Assembly: GCF_000733295.1 (NCBI RefSeq)
Contig: NZ_JPMI01000391.1
Span: forward strand, 43,377-107,376
Direction: 5' to 3'
From: Archangium violaceum Cb vi76
GTDB taxonomy: Bacteria; Myxococcota; Myxococcia; Myxococcales; Myxococcaceae
Length of the DNA: 64,000 bases
Part shown: one piece after another, positions 34,356 through 42,317 of the stretch
Layout of the letters: the number at the start of each line of letters is the position of its first letter
Position numbering within the stretch: the stretch's first letter is position 1
Made by a program: the position numbers and the translations under genes
The notes under the pieces: model-generated
What the model saw: only the letters and a program-made list of their open reading frames with translations
Database searches by the model: none
What the model was told of the DNA's origin: nothing

Positions 34356-35990
34356 ATGGAAGCCGCCGCCCCCCGCGCATCGCACTCCGCACGTCTGCTG
34401 CAGGAGTACCTGGATCAGGACGTCGTCCCCCGCGAGATGTCCATCGCGCGCTTCATGCGGGCGATGACCCTGCTGAGTTGCGTGGCCGCGCTGCTGCTCG
34501 TCGGAGTGATCGGCTGGCGGCTGTCGCTGGGCATCGCGGGCCTGACGGGAGGACTGAGCCTCTACTACACGTTCATGCTGCGGGAGCTGCGGCGGGGCGG
34601 CTTCCACCCGGCGATGCAGTGGGTGGACAGCGCCATCACCGTGTCCATTCCGGCGGCGGTGTTCGTCATGGACGTGTACTCCCATGGCGCCGTGTACGCG
34701 CTCACCGCGCCACCGCTGGCGGCCTGGGGCGCGCTCATCGTGGTGTGTGCGCTCCGCGCGGGACGGAAGCTGGCCTACGCGGCGGCGGCGCTGGTGGCGC
34801 TGGAGTACATGGCGCTCTACCTGCTGGTGGCCCTGCCCCGGCTCCCGGCCGAACCCCTGAGCACCCTGACGTTCCCCATGGTGCTGCTGCGCTGCGTGTT
34901 CCTCTTCTGCTACGGGCCGCTGGCGGCGACGCTGGCCAGCCTCATCGTGAGCAAGGCCGAGGACGCCCTGCGCGCCATCCGTGAGAAGGACGTGATGGGG
35001 AAGTACTTCCTCCACGAGCGGCTCGGCGTGGGCGGCATGGCCGAGGTGTTTCGCGCCACCTACAGCCCCGAGGGTGGCTTCGAGAAGCAGGTGGCCATCA
35101 AGCGCGTCCTCCCGGCGTACGCGGACAACGAGGAGTTCCTCGGCCTCTTCCGGCGCGAGGCCGAGCTGGGCTCGCTGCTCATCCACCCCAACATCGTCCA
35201 GGTGCTCGACCTGGGACGGCACCAGGGCACCGTCTTCCTGGCCATGGAGTACGTGGACGGCATGCCGCTCAGCTCGCTCTTGCGGCGCGTGTCCTGGACG
35301 CGGCTGCCTCCCGCGGCGGTGGCCTATATCGGTGTCGAGGTCGCCGCCGCGCTGATGTACATGCACGGCCGCACCGGCCCCAAGGGTGAGCCGCTCGGCC
35401 TGGTGCACCGCGACCTCAACCCGCCCAACATCCTGCTCTCGCGCATCGGCGAGGTGAAGGTGTCGGACTTCGGCATCGCGCGCGCGGCCAACCAGCTCGC
35501 CCTCACCCAGGCACAGACGGTGCGCGGCAAGGCGGGCTACATGGCGCCGGAGCAGGCCTACGGCAAACCCCTGGATGGCCGGACGGACCTCTTCGCCCTC
35601 GGCCTCACCCTCCACGAGGCCCTCACCGGCCAGCGCGTCCTGCGGGGCGAGAACGACGCGGAGCTGATGCTCGCCTCCACCCGGCAGCAGTTGCTGCCGC
35701 CCTCCCACTTCGTGCCCGGCATCTCGCCCGCGTTGGACGCCATCATCATGGGACTGCTCCAGCATGACCGGGAACTGCGCACGCCCGCGGGTGAGGTGTT
35801 GCAGGACCAGTTGATGTCCCTCACCGGTCCGGAAGCGCCCTATCCCCATGGCCGGCAGCAACTCATCGGCGCCATGCGCGAGGCCACCACCCTGACCTCC
35901 GCGCCCGTCCAGCCCCTTCAACTCACGCCCGAGATGGCCCTCACCGAGAAGGCCGACGTCATCTCGCTGCCCCGCGCCTCCGGCCGGTGA
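34356..35990 (+). CDS. Ser/Thr protein kinase with N-terminal membrane domain
   Basis: A 544-residue protein with about six membrane helices in residues 35-205 and a cytoplasmic kinase domain from about 212. The glycine loop is LGVGGMAEVFRA, the VAIK lysine is in VAIKRVLP, the catalytic loop is HRDLNPPNIL, DFG is VSDFGIA, and the APE motif is GYMAPEQ. All catalytic residues are intact. The membrane part precedes the kinase, the reverse of the common PknB plan; it may act as a membrane-embedded sensor. A short C-terminal tail is Thr/Pro-rich. Targets unknown. Confidence 0.88.
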   Translation: MEAAAPRASHSARLLQEYLDQDVVPREMSIARFMRAMTLLSCVAALLLVGVIGWRLSLGIAGLTGGLSLYYTFMLRELRRGGFHPAMQWVDSAITVSIPAAVFVMDVYSHGAVYALTAPPLAAWGALIVVCALRAGRKLAYAAAALVALEYMALYLLVALPRLPAEPLSTLTFPMVLLRCVFLFCYGPLAATLASLIVSKAEDALRAIREKDVMGKYFLHERLGVGGMAEVFRATYSPEGGFEKQVAIKRVLPAYADNEEFLGLFRREAELGSLLIHPNIVQVLDLGRHQGTVFLAMEYVDGMPLSSLLRRVSWTRLPPAAVAYIGVEVAAALMYMHGRTGPKGEPLGLVHRDLNPPNILLSRIGEVKVSDFGIARAANQLALTQAQTVRGKAGYMAPEQAYGKPLDGRTDLFALGLTLHEALTGQRVLRGENDAELMLASTRQQLLPPSHFVPGISPALDAIIMGLLQHDRELRTPAGEVLQDQLMSLTGPEAPYPHGRQQLIGAMREATTLTSAPVQPLQLTPEMALTEKADVISLPRASGR

Positions 35991-36001
35991 GCAACGCACG
36001 G

Positions 36002-36036
36002 GAGGGAGGATGCCCGGGGGACGGGCACCCTCCCTC
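36002..36036. terminator. Bidirectional hairpin between convergent genes
   Basis: A 15 bp stem (GAGGGAGGATGCCCG against CGGGCACCCTCCCTC, one mismatch) with a 5-base loop lies between the kinase stop and the convergent comEA stop. It is very stable but lacks a U tract on either side. Confidence 0.6.
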
Positions 36037-36045
36037 TCCGTACCC

Positions 36046-36405
36046 TCAGTGCTTCGCCACGGAGCCGGTGATGCGGACCTCGTCGGCCCGCACCGGCACC
36101 TTCTCCACCTTCAGCGTCGTCGGGCCCTGCAGCGTCAGGTACGGCTTGAGCTTCAGGAACTGCTTCTTGCCGAAGCCCTTCACCCGCACCAGTTCCTCGA
36201 TGCGCTTGAAGGCCCGCTTCCCGCGCCAGGTGACGATGCGCTGCGCGGCCTTCTCGCCCACGCCCGGCAGCAGATCCAACTGCGCCACCGTCGCCTCGTT
36301 GAGGTTCACCACCCCCGTGTACTGCGTCCGCGTCTTCGCCTGAGCGGCCTCCGCGCTCCCGGGCCCCAGCCACAGCCACAGCCCGAGCACCGCGGCCACC
36401 CGCAT
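36046..36405 (-). CDS. ComEA-like helix-hairpin-helix protein
   Basis: A 119-residue exported protein with a short signal peptide (MRVAAVLGLWLWLGPGSAEA) and one double helix-hairpin-helix DNA-binding unit: VNLNEATVAQLDLLPGVGEKAAQRIVTWRGKRAFKRIEELVRVKGFGKKQFLKLKPYLTL. ComEA proteins bind incoming DNA in the periplasm. No other competence gene is near. The ATG at 36405, with GGAGGGG just upstream, is preferred to the GTG at 36420 that overlaps the previous stop. Confidence 0.85.
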   Translation of the reverse strand: MRVAAVLGLWLWLGPGSAEAAQAKTRTQYTGVVNLNEATVAQLDLLPGVGEKAAQRIVTWRGKRAFKRIEELVRVKGFGKKQFLKLKPYLTLQGPTTLKVEKVPVRADEVRITGSVAKH

Positions 36406-36416
36406 CACCCCTCCGC

Positions 36417-36707
36417 TCACGAGTGGCCTCCCACCGGCAGCGAGTCCAGCCCGCCGTCCAGCCCGTAGCGCCCACCACCCCCCGCCTGCATCGTGTCCTT
36501 CTTGTCCCCCGCCTCGCGCACGTGCAGCTTCCCGTCCAGCGGCAGCACATCCAGCAGCACGTTGAGCGAGCCGTCCTTGTTCACGAACGCGCTCCCCGCC
36601 CGCACCCAGATGCTCCCGCCCTTGCCCTCGCGGATGGAGAACACCGCCAACCGCTTCCCCGCCGTCAGCATCTCGACCACCTTTGTCCTTCTCCTTCGCG
36701 CCTCCAT
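36417..36707 (-). CDS. Small hypothetical protein upstream of comEA-like gene
   Basis: A 96-residue protein. The middle part, EGKGGSIWVRAGSAFVNKDGSLNVLLDVLPLDGKLHVREA, resembles small myxobacterial proteins with a conserved W-x-R-x-G-x-A-F-x-N-x-D-G-S pattern, of unknown function. The N-terminus is basic (MEARRRRTKVV). It has no export signal. The stop overlaps the possible GTG start of the comEA-like gene, so the two are an operon. A shorter start at 36671 (MLTAGKRL) is possible. Confidence 0.6.
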   Translation of the reverse strand: MEARRRRTKVVEMLTAGKRLAVFSIREGKGGSIWVRAGSAFVNKDGSLNVLLDVLPLDGKLHVREAGDKKDTMQAGGGGRYGLDGGLDSLPVGGHS

Positions 36708-36933
36708 GGCGCGGTTGTCCGCTGCACAGAGCAGATGCCGTGCCAGCGGTGTTTTCCTCGGGGCGCGTTCGCGCGAGGCGTACAGCAACGCCTCATGTGT
36801 CCGAAGTACGGGACGGGCGCGCACTTCCAGCGTGGCTGTCCCGCTCGTGTTCACCGGCCGAGGGGGGACTGGCTCGGATCACCCTCCATGCACACCCTCT
36901 CGCGTATCCCCTCGCGTGCTGGAGGGCTGTCCC

Positions 36934-37500
36934 GTGCATCTGAAGTTCTCCGCCCTCGCTTCTCAGTTCCTCGATGACCCGCACTCCGTGCGCCACGCCG
37001 TGCGTTGGCCGGTGTTGGTGTGGGAGGCGCCTCCCATGGGAGTGCGTCCTCTCTTCACCCGAAGCACCATGACGGGCCTCTCGCTGCGCCGGCCCACGCT
37101 CGCCGAGCCCCTCGTGCTCGAGGTGCGCAAGCGGCCACAGGGCCTCACCTCGCCGGTTCCGGGCATCACGCTGGGGCGTACACCGGACAACGACATCGTC
37201 GTCGAGGACCCCACGGTCTCGCGGGTACACGCCACCTTCAGCGAGGAGAAGCACACGGGCGTCTGGTACGTCGCCGACGACGGGAGCCACAACGGCACCT
37301 GGCACAACGGCACGCTGTTGATTCCTGGCCGGCCCACGCCGTTGTTCGACCGGGCCTCGCTGCGCTTCGGCGACGTGCTGGCCACCTTCGTCGACTTCTC
37401 CGCCTTCAACCAGTTCATCCTCGACTGGCTGGCGCGTCACTCCCGCGGGGCCCGGGCGACCCCGCACGTCACCGACGGTGGCTTGACGCGCGGGGGTTGA
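36934..37500 (+). CDS. FHA domain protein
   Basis: A 188-residue cytoplasmic protein with one forkhead-associated phosphothreonine-binding domain at residues about 75-150: ITLGRTPDNDIVVEDPTVSRVHATFSEE, then DDGSHNGTWHNGTLL. The key Gly-Arg, Ser-Arg-x-His and Asn-Gly-Thr residues are present. The GTG at 36934 is chosen because GGAGGG lies 7 bases upstream. It probably reads phosphorylated substrates of one of the many Ser/Thr kinases of this organism, possibly the one at 34356-35990. Confidence 0.85.
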   Translation: MHLKFSALASQFLDDPHSVRHAVRWPVLVWEAPPMGVRPLFTRSTMTGLSLRRPTLAEPLVLEVRKRPQGLTSPVPGITLGRTPDNDIVVEDPTVSRVHATFSEEKHTGVWYVADDGSHNGTWHNGTLLIPGRPTPLFDRASLRFGDVLATFVDFSAFNQFILDWLARHSRGARATPHVTDGGLTRGG

Positions 37501-37524
37501 GCCCCTAGGAAGGGCCTGCCCTTG

Positions 37525-37790
37525 GGTGCCCATGCCGGGCCTTCAAGAGGGAAGCCGGTGCGAGTCCGGCGCGGTCCCGCCACTGTGATCGGGCAGCCCT
37601 GAGGTCAGGGCAGGGATCCTCGGCAGTCGCCACTCCGGCCTTCCAACCGGGGGAAGGTGGAGGAGCCCTTCTGGGAGACGCGGCGTGCGTCTCGGCCGGA
37701 GCCCGGAAGCCAGGAGACCTGCCCAGGGGTGTGGGCGCGAGCTGCCCGCGTTGGCCTTCTCTCTTCGACGGAGAGAGCGGAAGGCGGGTA
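37525..37790 (+). ncRNA. Cobalamin riboswitch 1, upstream of btuB
   Basis: The aptamer core is clear: GGAAGCCGGTGCGAGTCCGG and CCCGCCACTGTGA near 37550-37590, and the B12 box GAAGCCAGGAGACCTGCC at about 37707-37724. The expression platform seems translational. GCCTTC (37754-37759) can pair with GAAGGC (37780-37785), with an inner TCTC/GAGA stem, and this would bury the btuB ribosome site 6 bases before the ATG at 37792. B12 binding should therefore shut down uptake. Confidence 0.92.
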
Positions 37791-37791
37791 C

Positions 37792-39789
37792 ATGCGGCGG
37801 TCGCACCTCGCCGGGCGGTTGCTCTGCCTGGCGCTCAGCACGAGCGGTTCCGCGCTTGCGCAGCAGGCGGCGCCGCCTCCCCAGGAGACTCCGGCCCCAC
37901 CGGCCCCGGACGCGCCTGGGGGCGAGCCCTTCCGCGTTCCCACCGTGCAGGTGGTGGAGACGGCCGAGGCTCCCGCGCCCCCGGACTCGGCGTCACGGAG
38001 GGACCCGAGCGGCGCCCTCACCGTCATCCGCGTGGACGAGTTCGGCGGCGCGGCCCGGGACACCGCGGCGATGCTGTCCACCGCTCCAGGCGTCACGCTG
38101 CAGGACGTGGGCGGCTACGGGCAGAGCAAGAGCCTCGTGGTGCGGGGCGCGTCCTCCAACGCGACGCTGGTGCTGCTCGATGGCATTCCCCTCAATGGGC
38201 CCGGAGGCATCGCGGACCTGTCGCGCGTGCCCGCGGCCATGGCCGAGCGTTTCGAGGTGCTGCGCGGCGGCGCGGGAGCACGCTACGGCTCGGGAGGACT
38301 GGGCGGCGTCGTCAACATCATCACCCGCCGTCCCGGTGTGGACGCGCGCGTGTCGGGTGAGCTCTCGTACGGGAGCTGGGACACGGCGCTCGGGTGGCTG
38401 TCCGCCTCGGGGCCGCTCGCGGGCGGCGAGGCGCTGGTGCTCGTCCATGGGGGCACTTCCAGCGGGCGCTTCCCGTACCTCTTTGATCCAAGCCCCACGC
38501 TGCCCGGAGATGCGCTCGTCGAGGAGCGGCGCACCAACAACGACGCACGCGGGGCAGGGGGGCTGCTGCGGCTGCGGCGCGAGCTGGGTGGGGGGTTCTC
38601 CGCGGACCTGTTGGGGGAGCTGTCCTTCGACGAGCGTGGCCTCGCGGGCACCTCGCAGAATCCGAGCGTGGATGCGCGGCAGTCGGGAGGACGTGGCTCG
38701 GCGAGCCTGCGGGTGATGGGCACGTTGCCGGGTGGCGTGCGGACGAACGCGCGTGCGTATTACCGCCGGGACCGGATCGCGCTGGCGGGTGGCTCGTGGA
38801 GCCAGTCGGAGCCGCAGGTGCAGCAGTTGGGCGGGGTGGAGCTGGAGGGGCAGGTGTTGCTGGGCGGATGGCACGCGCTGTCCGCGGTGGTGAGCGTGGG
38901 CGGTGAGTCCGTGACCGCCGCCGACACGAACGAGGCCTCCGGGGGAGAGCCGTCGTGGCTGCGCGCGAGCGTGATGGCGATGGACGAGGTGCTGCTGTGG
39001 GACGGGCAGCTCACCGTCGCGCCCTCGCTGCGCGTGGATCGTGCGGGCCCGTACACGCTGCTGTCCCCGAAGGTGGGTGTCACCGTGGAGCTGCCCGCGG
39101 ACTTCGAGCTGCGCGCCAACGCCGGACGGGCCCACCGTGCTCCCTCGTTCCTGGAGCTGTACGTGCGCCAGGGCACGCTGCTGCCCAACCCGGACCTGCG
39201 CCCCGAGAGCGCCCTGTACGCGGACGCGGCGGTGGTGCACCGCTCGGACGAGTCCTTCGCCTCGGTGGGCGGCTTCGCGAGCCTCTACGAGGATCTCATC
39301 TCCTACGAGGCCTACCCGCCCGGCGCCGCCAGGCCGTACAACTTCGCCAGCGCGCGGGTGGTGGGGCTCGAGGCCGAGGGCGAGTGGCGCCCGCATCCGT
39401 TGCTCTCCGGCGCCTTCAGCTACACGCTCACCGTGTCGAGCGACCTGCAGCGGGATGAGCGCTTCTACCTGCGTGAGCTGCCCTACCGGCCCCGGCACAA
39501 GCTGGCGGCCCGGGTGATGGGCGGGCCCCGGTGGCTCACGGGGCGCATGGAGGTGGTGGCCCAGTCGGCCCATTCGCTCACCCGGGATGGCTCGATGTCG
39601 CTGCCCGGGCGCGCCTTCGTTCATGCCGGATTGGCCAGCACTTTTGGCTCGCGCCCGGAGCTCACGGTCTCCTGCGAGGTGAAGAACCTCTTCGATGCTC
39701 GCGCCGAGGACTTCGTTGGTTACCCCCTCCCCGGCCGCGCCGTGTACCTGTCGGTGGCCGGGAACTTCTCCGGGACGGAGACACCATGA
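37792..39789 (+). CDS. btuB: TonB-dependent cobalamin receptor BtuB
   Basis: A 665-residue outer-membrane receptor. The signal peptide is residues 1-23, followed by a Pro-rich spacer and a TonB-box-like stretch (TVQVVETAE). The plug domain contains AAMLSTAPGVTLQDVGGYGQSKSLVVRGASSNATLVLLDGIPLN and ERFEVLRGGAGARYGSGGLGGVVNIITRRP. A 22-strand-type barrel ends with the NLFDARAEDFVGYPLPGRAVYLSVAG region. The cobalamin riboswitch directly upstream and btuF-btuC downstream fix the substrate. Its stop overlaps the next gene's ATG. Confidence 0.93.
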   Translation: MRRSHLAGRLLCLALSTSGSALAQQAAPPPQETPAPPAPDAPGGEPFRVPTVQVVETAEAPAPPDSASRRDPSGALTVIRVDEFGGAARDTAAMLSTAPGVTLQDVGGYGQSKSLVVRGASSNATLVLLDGIPLNGPGGIADLSRVPAAMAERFEVLRGGAGARYGSGGLGGVVNIITRRPGVDARVSGELSYGSWDTALGWLSASGPLAGGEALVLVHGGTSSGRFPYLFDPSPTLPGDALVEERRTNNDARGAGGLLRLRRELGGGFSADLLGELSFDERGLAGTSQNPSVDARQSGGRGSASLRVMGTLPGGVRTNARAYYRRDRIALAGGSWSQSEPQVQQLGGVELEGQVLLGGWHALSAVVSVGGESVTAADTNEASGGEPSWLRASVMAMDEVLLWDGQLTVAPSLRVDRAGPYTLLSPKVGVTVELPADFELRANAGRAHRAPSFLELYVRQGTLLPNPDLRPESALYADAAVVHRSDESFASVGGFASLYEDLISYEAYPPGAARPYNFASARVVGLEAEGEWRPHPLLSGAFSYTLTVSSDLQRDERFYLRELPYRPRHKLAARVMGGPRWLTGRMEVVAQSAHSLTRDGSMSLPGRAFVHAGLASTFGSRPELTVSCEVKNLFDARAEDFVGYPLPGRAVYLSVAGNFSGTETP

Positions 39790-41411
39790 GCAGGAAAGAC
39801 CCTCACCCCAGCCCTCTCCCAGAGGGAGAGGGGGCATACACGGCGCTACTCCTGGTGACACTGTCCCTGTTGTTGATGGGGTGTCCGGACGAAGGGGCTT
39901 TGTGTTCCGAGGGGCAGACGCGCTGCGGCGATACGTGCGTGGACCTCTCCAGCACCTCGTCCCATTGTGGCGCCTGCGGCGTGGTCTGCTCCTCCACGGA
40001 AGTGTGTGTCGAGGGCGGCTGTCAGTGCCGCTCGGGCGCCACGTCGTGCGGTGGCGAGTGTGTCGTCACCGCATCGGACCCCGCTCATTGTGGCGGCTGC
40101 GCGGGGGAGGGGGGCACGGCCTGCGCTCCGGACCAGGTGTGTGAGCAGGGGCAGTGCAAGGCGGCCTGTTCGCTGGCGACTTCCGAGCGCTGTGACCGCT
40201 CGTGCGTGGACCTGGACACGGATGCCTTCCACTGCGGTGCCTGCGGCAACGTGTGCGCGGACTCGCGGAGCTGCCGGGGCGGCACCTGCACCTATGACGT
40301 CATCGCCGCGTGCTTCAACACCGGGCAGGTGGTGGGCATCCAGGCCGGGCCGGACGTGAAGGGGCCCTCGGTGGCGGTGGGGACCAGTCCCCAGACCGTC
40401 GCGCGCATGCAGGACGTGTTGCTGGTGCTGGATGCGTCCATGCGGCTGCGCCAGGCCCGGCTCTCCGACTATGGCGAGCTGCCCGCCTGGAACGTCACGG
40501 GTCTGGTTCCCAACCACCTCCTCGTGCGCGAGCCCTACGTCTTCGTCCTCAACTCCACCAGCAACACGCTGCAGGTGCTCCGGCGCGACGGGGAGCCCGC
40601 CGGTGGTACGGGCCCCCGCTTCCCCAATGGCATCCCGCTCACCGACGTGGGCAGCGTGAACTTCGGCGCGAATACCAACCCGTATGGCTTCGTGCTGGAT
40701 GGCTCGGACGTCTATGTCACGCTGCTGGGCAACCTGCAGACGGATGCGTCCGCGGGCGGCAAGGTGGCCCGGGTCTCGGTGGCCGACCCCACCGCGCCCA
40801 CCCTCACGAACACCTTCCAGTTGCCCACGGGCGAGGCCCTGAAGCCCTTCCCGGGCCGCACCACCGCTCCCTCACCCGCGGGCATCGCCGTGCACCAGGG
40901 CCGGGTGTACGCCGCGCTCGGCAACCTGGACCTGCGGGATTACTCCGTCGGAGGTCCCGGCTTCCTGGCCCGCATCGATCCCGCCACCGGCGCGGTGGAG
41001 CCCATCGAGCTCGGCACGGGCTGCCTCAACCCGTTCTGGCTCGTCCCCGTGGGCGAGCGGCTGCTCGTGAGCTGCGGCGGCGCGGGCGTCTATGACCGCA
41101 ATTTCAACCTCATCGACGTTCAGGGCACGGGCCTGGTGTTGCTCGGCACGGACGGCCGCGTGGTGGCCTCGCTCGCGCTGCGGTGCCCGGCGGGGACTTC
41201 GTGTCCGCTCCCGTCCGCGGGCCGTTTCTCCGTGGTGGGCAGCCGCGCCTACGTGGGCGATAACAACGCGGGCCGCGTCTTCGTCGTCGAGGTGGTGGGT
41301 GACTCGCTCGTGGAGCGGCGCGGGCTGGGGCCCGGTGCCGAGCCCCCCATCCTCGCCTGTCCGCGCAGCCGTGGGCCCTCCCTCGTCGGTGATGTCGTCG
41401 CGATTCCCTGA
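39786..41411 (+). CDS. Cys-rich surface lipoprotein, possible BtuG-like B12 binder
   Basis: A 541-residue lipoprotein (LLLMGC). Its leader contains KDPHPSPLPEGEG, encoded by a dispersed palindromic repeat. Residues about 30-165 hold a Cys-rich region with repeated CGGxCVD/HCGACGxxC motifs typical of myxobacterial surface proteins. The rest (about 180-541) reads as a beta-propeller, with repeated strands such as VARMQDVLLVLDASMRLRQARL, HLLVREPYVFVLNSTSNTLQVL and GIAVHQGRVYAALGNL. It overlaps btuB by 4 bases. A surface propeller lipoprotein next to BtuB recalls Bacteroides BtuG, which hands B12 to BtuB. Functional equivalence is inference; no sequence homology is claimed. Confidence 0.8.
   Translation: MSRKDPHPSPLPEGEGAYTALLLVTLSLLLMGCPDEGALCSEGQTRCGDTCVDLSSTSSHCGACGVVCSSTEVCVEGGCQCRSGATSCGGECVVTASDPAHCGGCAGEGGTACAPDQVCEQGQCKAACSLATSERCDRSCVDLDTDAFHCGACGNVCADSRSCRGGTCTYDVIAACFNTGQVVGIQAGPDVKGPSVAVGTSPQTVARMQDVLLVLDASMRLRQARLSDYGELPAWNVTGLVPNHLLVREPYVFVLNSTSNTLQVLRRDGEPAGGTGPRFPNGIPLTDVGSVNFGANTNPYGFVLDGSDVYVTLLGNLQTDASAGGKVARVSVADPTAPTLTNTFQLPTGEALKPFPGRTTAPSPAGIAVHQGRVYAALGNLDLRDYSVGGPGFLARIDPATGAVEPIELGTGCLNPFWLVPVGERLLVSCGGAGVYDRNFNLIDVQGTGLVLLGTDGRVVASLALRCPAGTSCPLPSAGRFSVVGSRAYVGDNNAGRVFVVEVVGDSLVERRGLGPGAEPPILACPRSRGPSLVGDVVAIP
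39797..39832. repeat. Short palindromic repeat, copy 2 (inside a lipoprotein leader)
   Basis: Near-identical to the copy at 18486-18521 and in the same orientation. It is translated in the n-region of the lipoprotein signal peptide as KDPHPSPLPEGEG, a different frame from copy 1 (which is read on the other strand). Confidence 0.75.
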
Positions 41412-41419
41412 GCCTCCCC

Positions 41420-42301
41420 ATGAAGACCCGTCTCGCTCCGTTCGTCCTGCTCGCCGCGCTGTGCCTCGTCACCGCCGTGCACGCGGCTCCTACCCAGGGA
41501 GGGCCACGCTTCCTGGGCCCCAAGCCCCCCGAGAAGGTGAAGCGCGTGGTGACGCTCGTTCCGTCGCTCACGGAGACGGTGATCGCCCTGGGCGCCGGGA
41601 GCACGCTGGTGGGCGTTTCGACCTTCGATGAGGCGAAGGAGGTCGCCGGCCTTCCCCGGGTGGGAGGCTTCGTGAATCCATCCATCGAGCGGGTGGTGGG
41701 TCTCGAGCCGGACCTCGTGCTCGTCCAGCCTGGTCCTGGCAATCAGCGCGCCGTGGAGACGATGGCCCGGGTGGGAGTGCCCATCCTGTTGCTGCCACTC
41801 CATACCGTCGCGGACACGCTGGAGGCGATGCGTGCGGTGGGCAAGGCCCTGGGGAAGCAGAAGGAGGCCGAGGCCCTCGTCCAGGGCATCGAGTCCACCC
41901 GGGCCCGCATCCGTGAGCGGGCGAAGGGCTCCCAGGCGCCCCGAGTCCTGTTCGTCTATGGCTTCGAGCCGCTCGTCGTCGCCGGGCCGGGCTCCTTCGC
42001 GGACGAGCTGTTGCGCGATGCCGGAGCCATCAACGTCGCCTCCGAAGCGGGCTCGGCGTACGCCGTTTATTCGCTCGAGCGCGCGGTGGGCTCGCGGCCA
42101 GAGGTGGTGGTGGATGCCGCGGATGTGGACGTGGGCAAGGACAAGGTGGCCGCACTCCCGTCGCTCTCACAAGCCCGGTGGGTGGAGCTGCCATCCATGG
42201 CGCTGCTACAGCCGGGGCCCTCGTTGGGGCGCGGGCTGGAGGAGTTGTTCGCGCTGCTGCATCCGGCGGCGAAGAAGCCCGACGCGGGCACCCCGCGCTG
42301 A
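41420..42301 (+). CDS. btuF: Cobalamin ABC transporter substrate-binding protein
   Basis: A 293-residue periplasmic binding protein of the BtuF/FecB class with a signal peptide (LAPFVLLAALCLVTAVHA). KRVVTLVPSLTETVIALGAGSTLVGVSTFDEA, VGGFVNPSIERVVGLEPDLVL and FVYGFEPLVVAGPGSFADELLRDAGAINVA are the canonical family blocks. It lies 8 bp after the surface lipoprotein gene in the riboswitch-controlled operon and should pass B12 from BtuB to BtuC. Confidence 0.9.
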   Translation: MKTRLAPFVLLAALCLVTAVHAAPTQGGPRFLGPKPPEKVKRVVTLVPSLTETVIALGAGSTLVGVSTFDEAKEVAGLPRVGGFVNPSIERVVGLEPDLVLVQPGPGNQRAVETMARVGVPILLLPLHTVADTLEAMRAVGKALGKQKEAEALVQGIESTRARIRERAKGSQAPRVLFVYGFEPLVVAGPGSFADELLRDAGAINVASEAGSAYAVYSLERAVGSRPEVVVDAADVDVGKDKVAALPSLSQARWVELPSMALLQPGPSLGRGLEELFALLHPAAKKPDAGTPR

Positions 42302-42317
42302 ACGTGGAGCACGAGGG

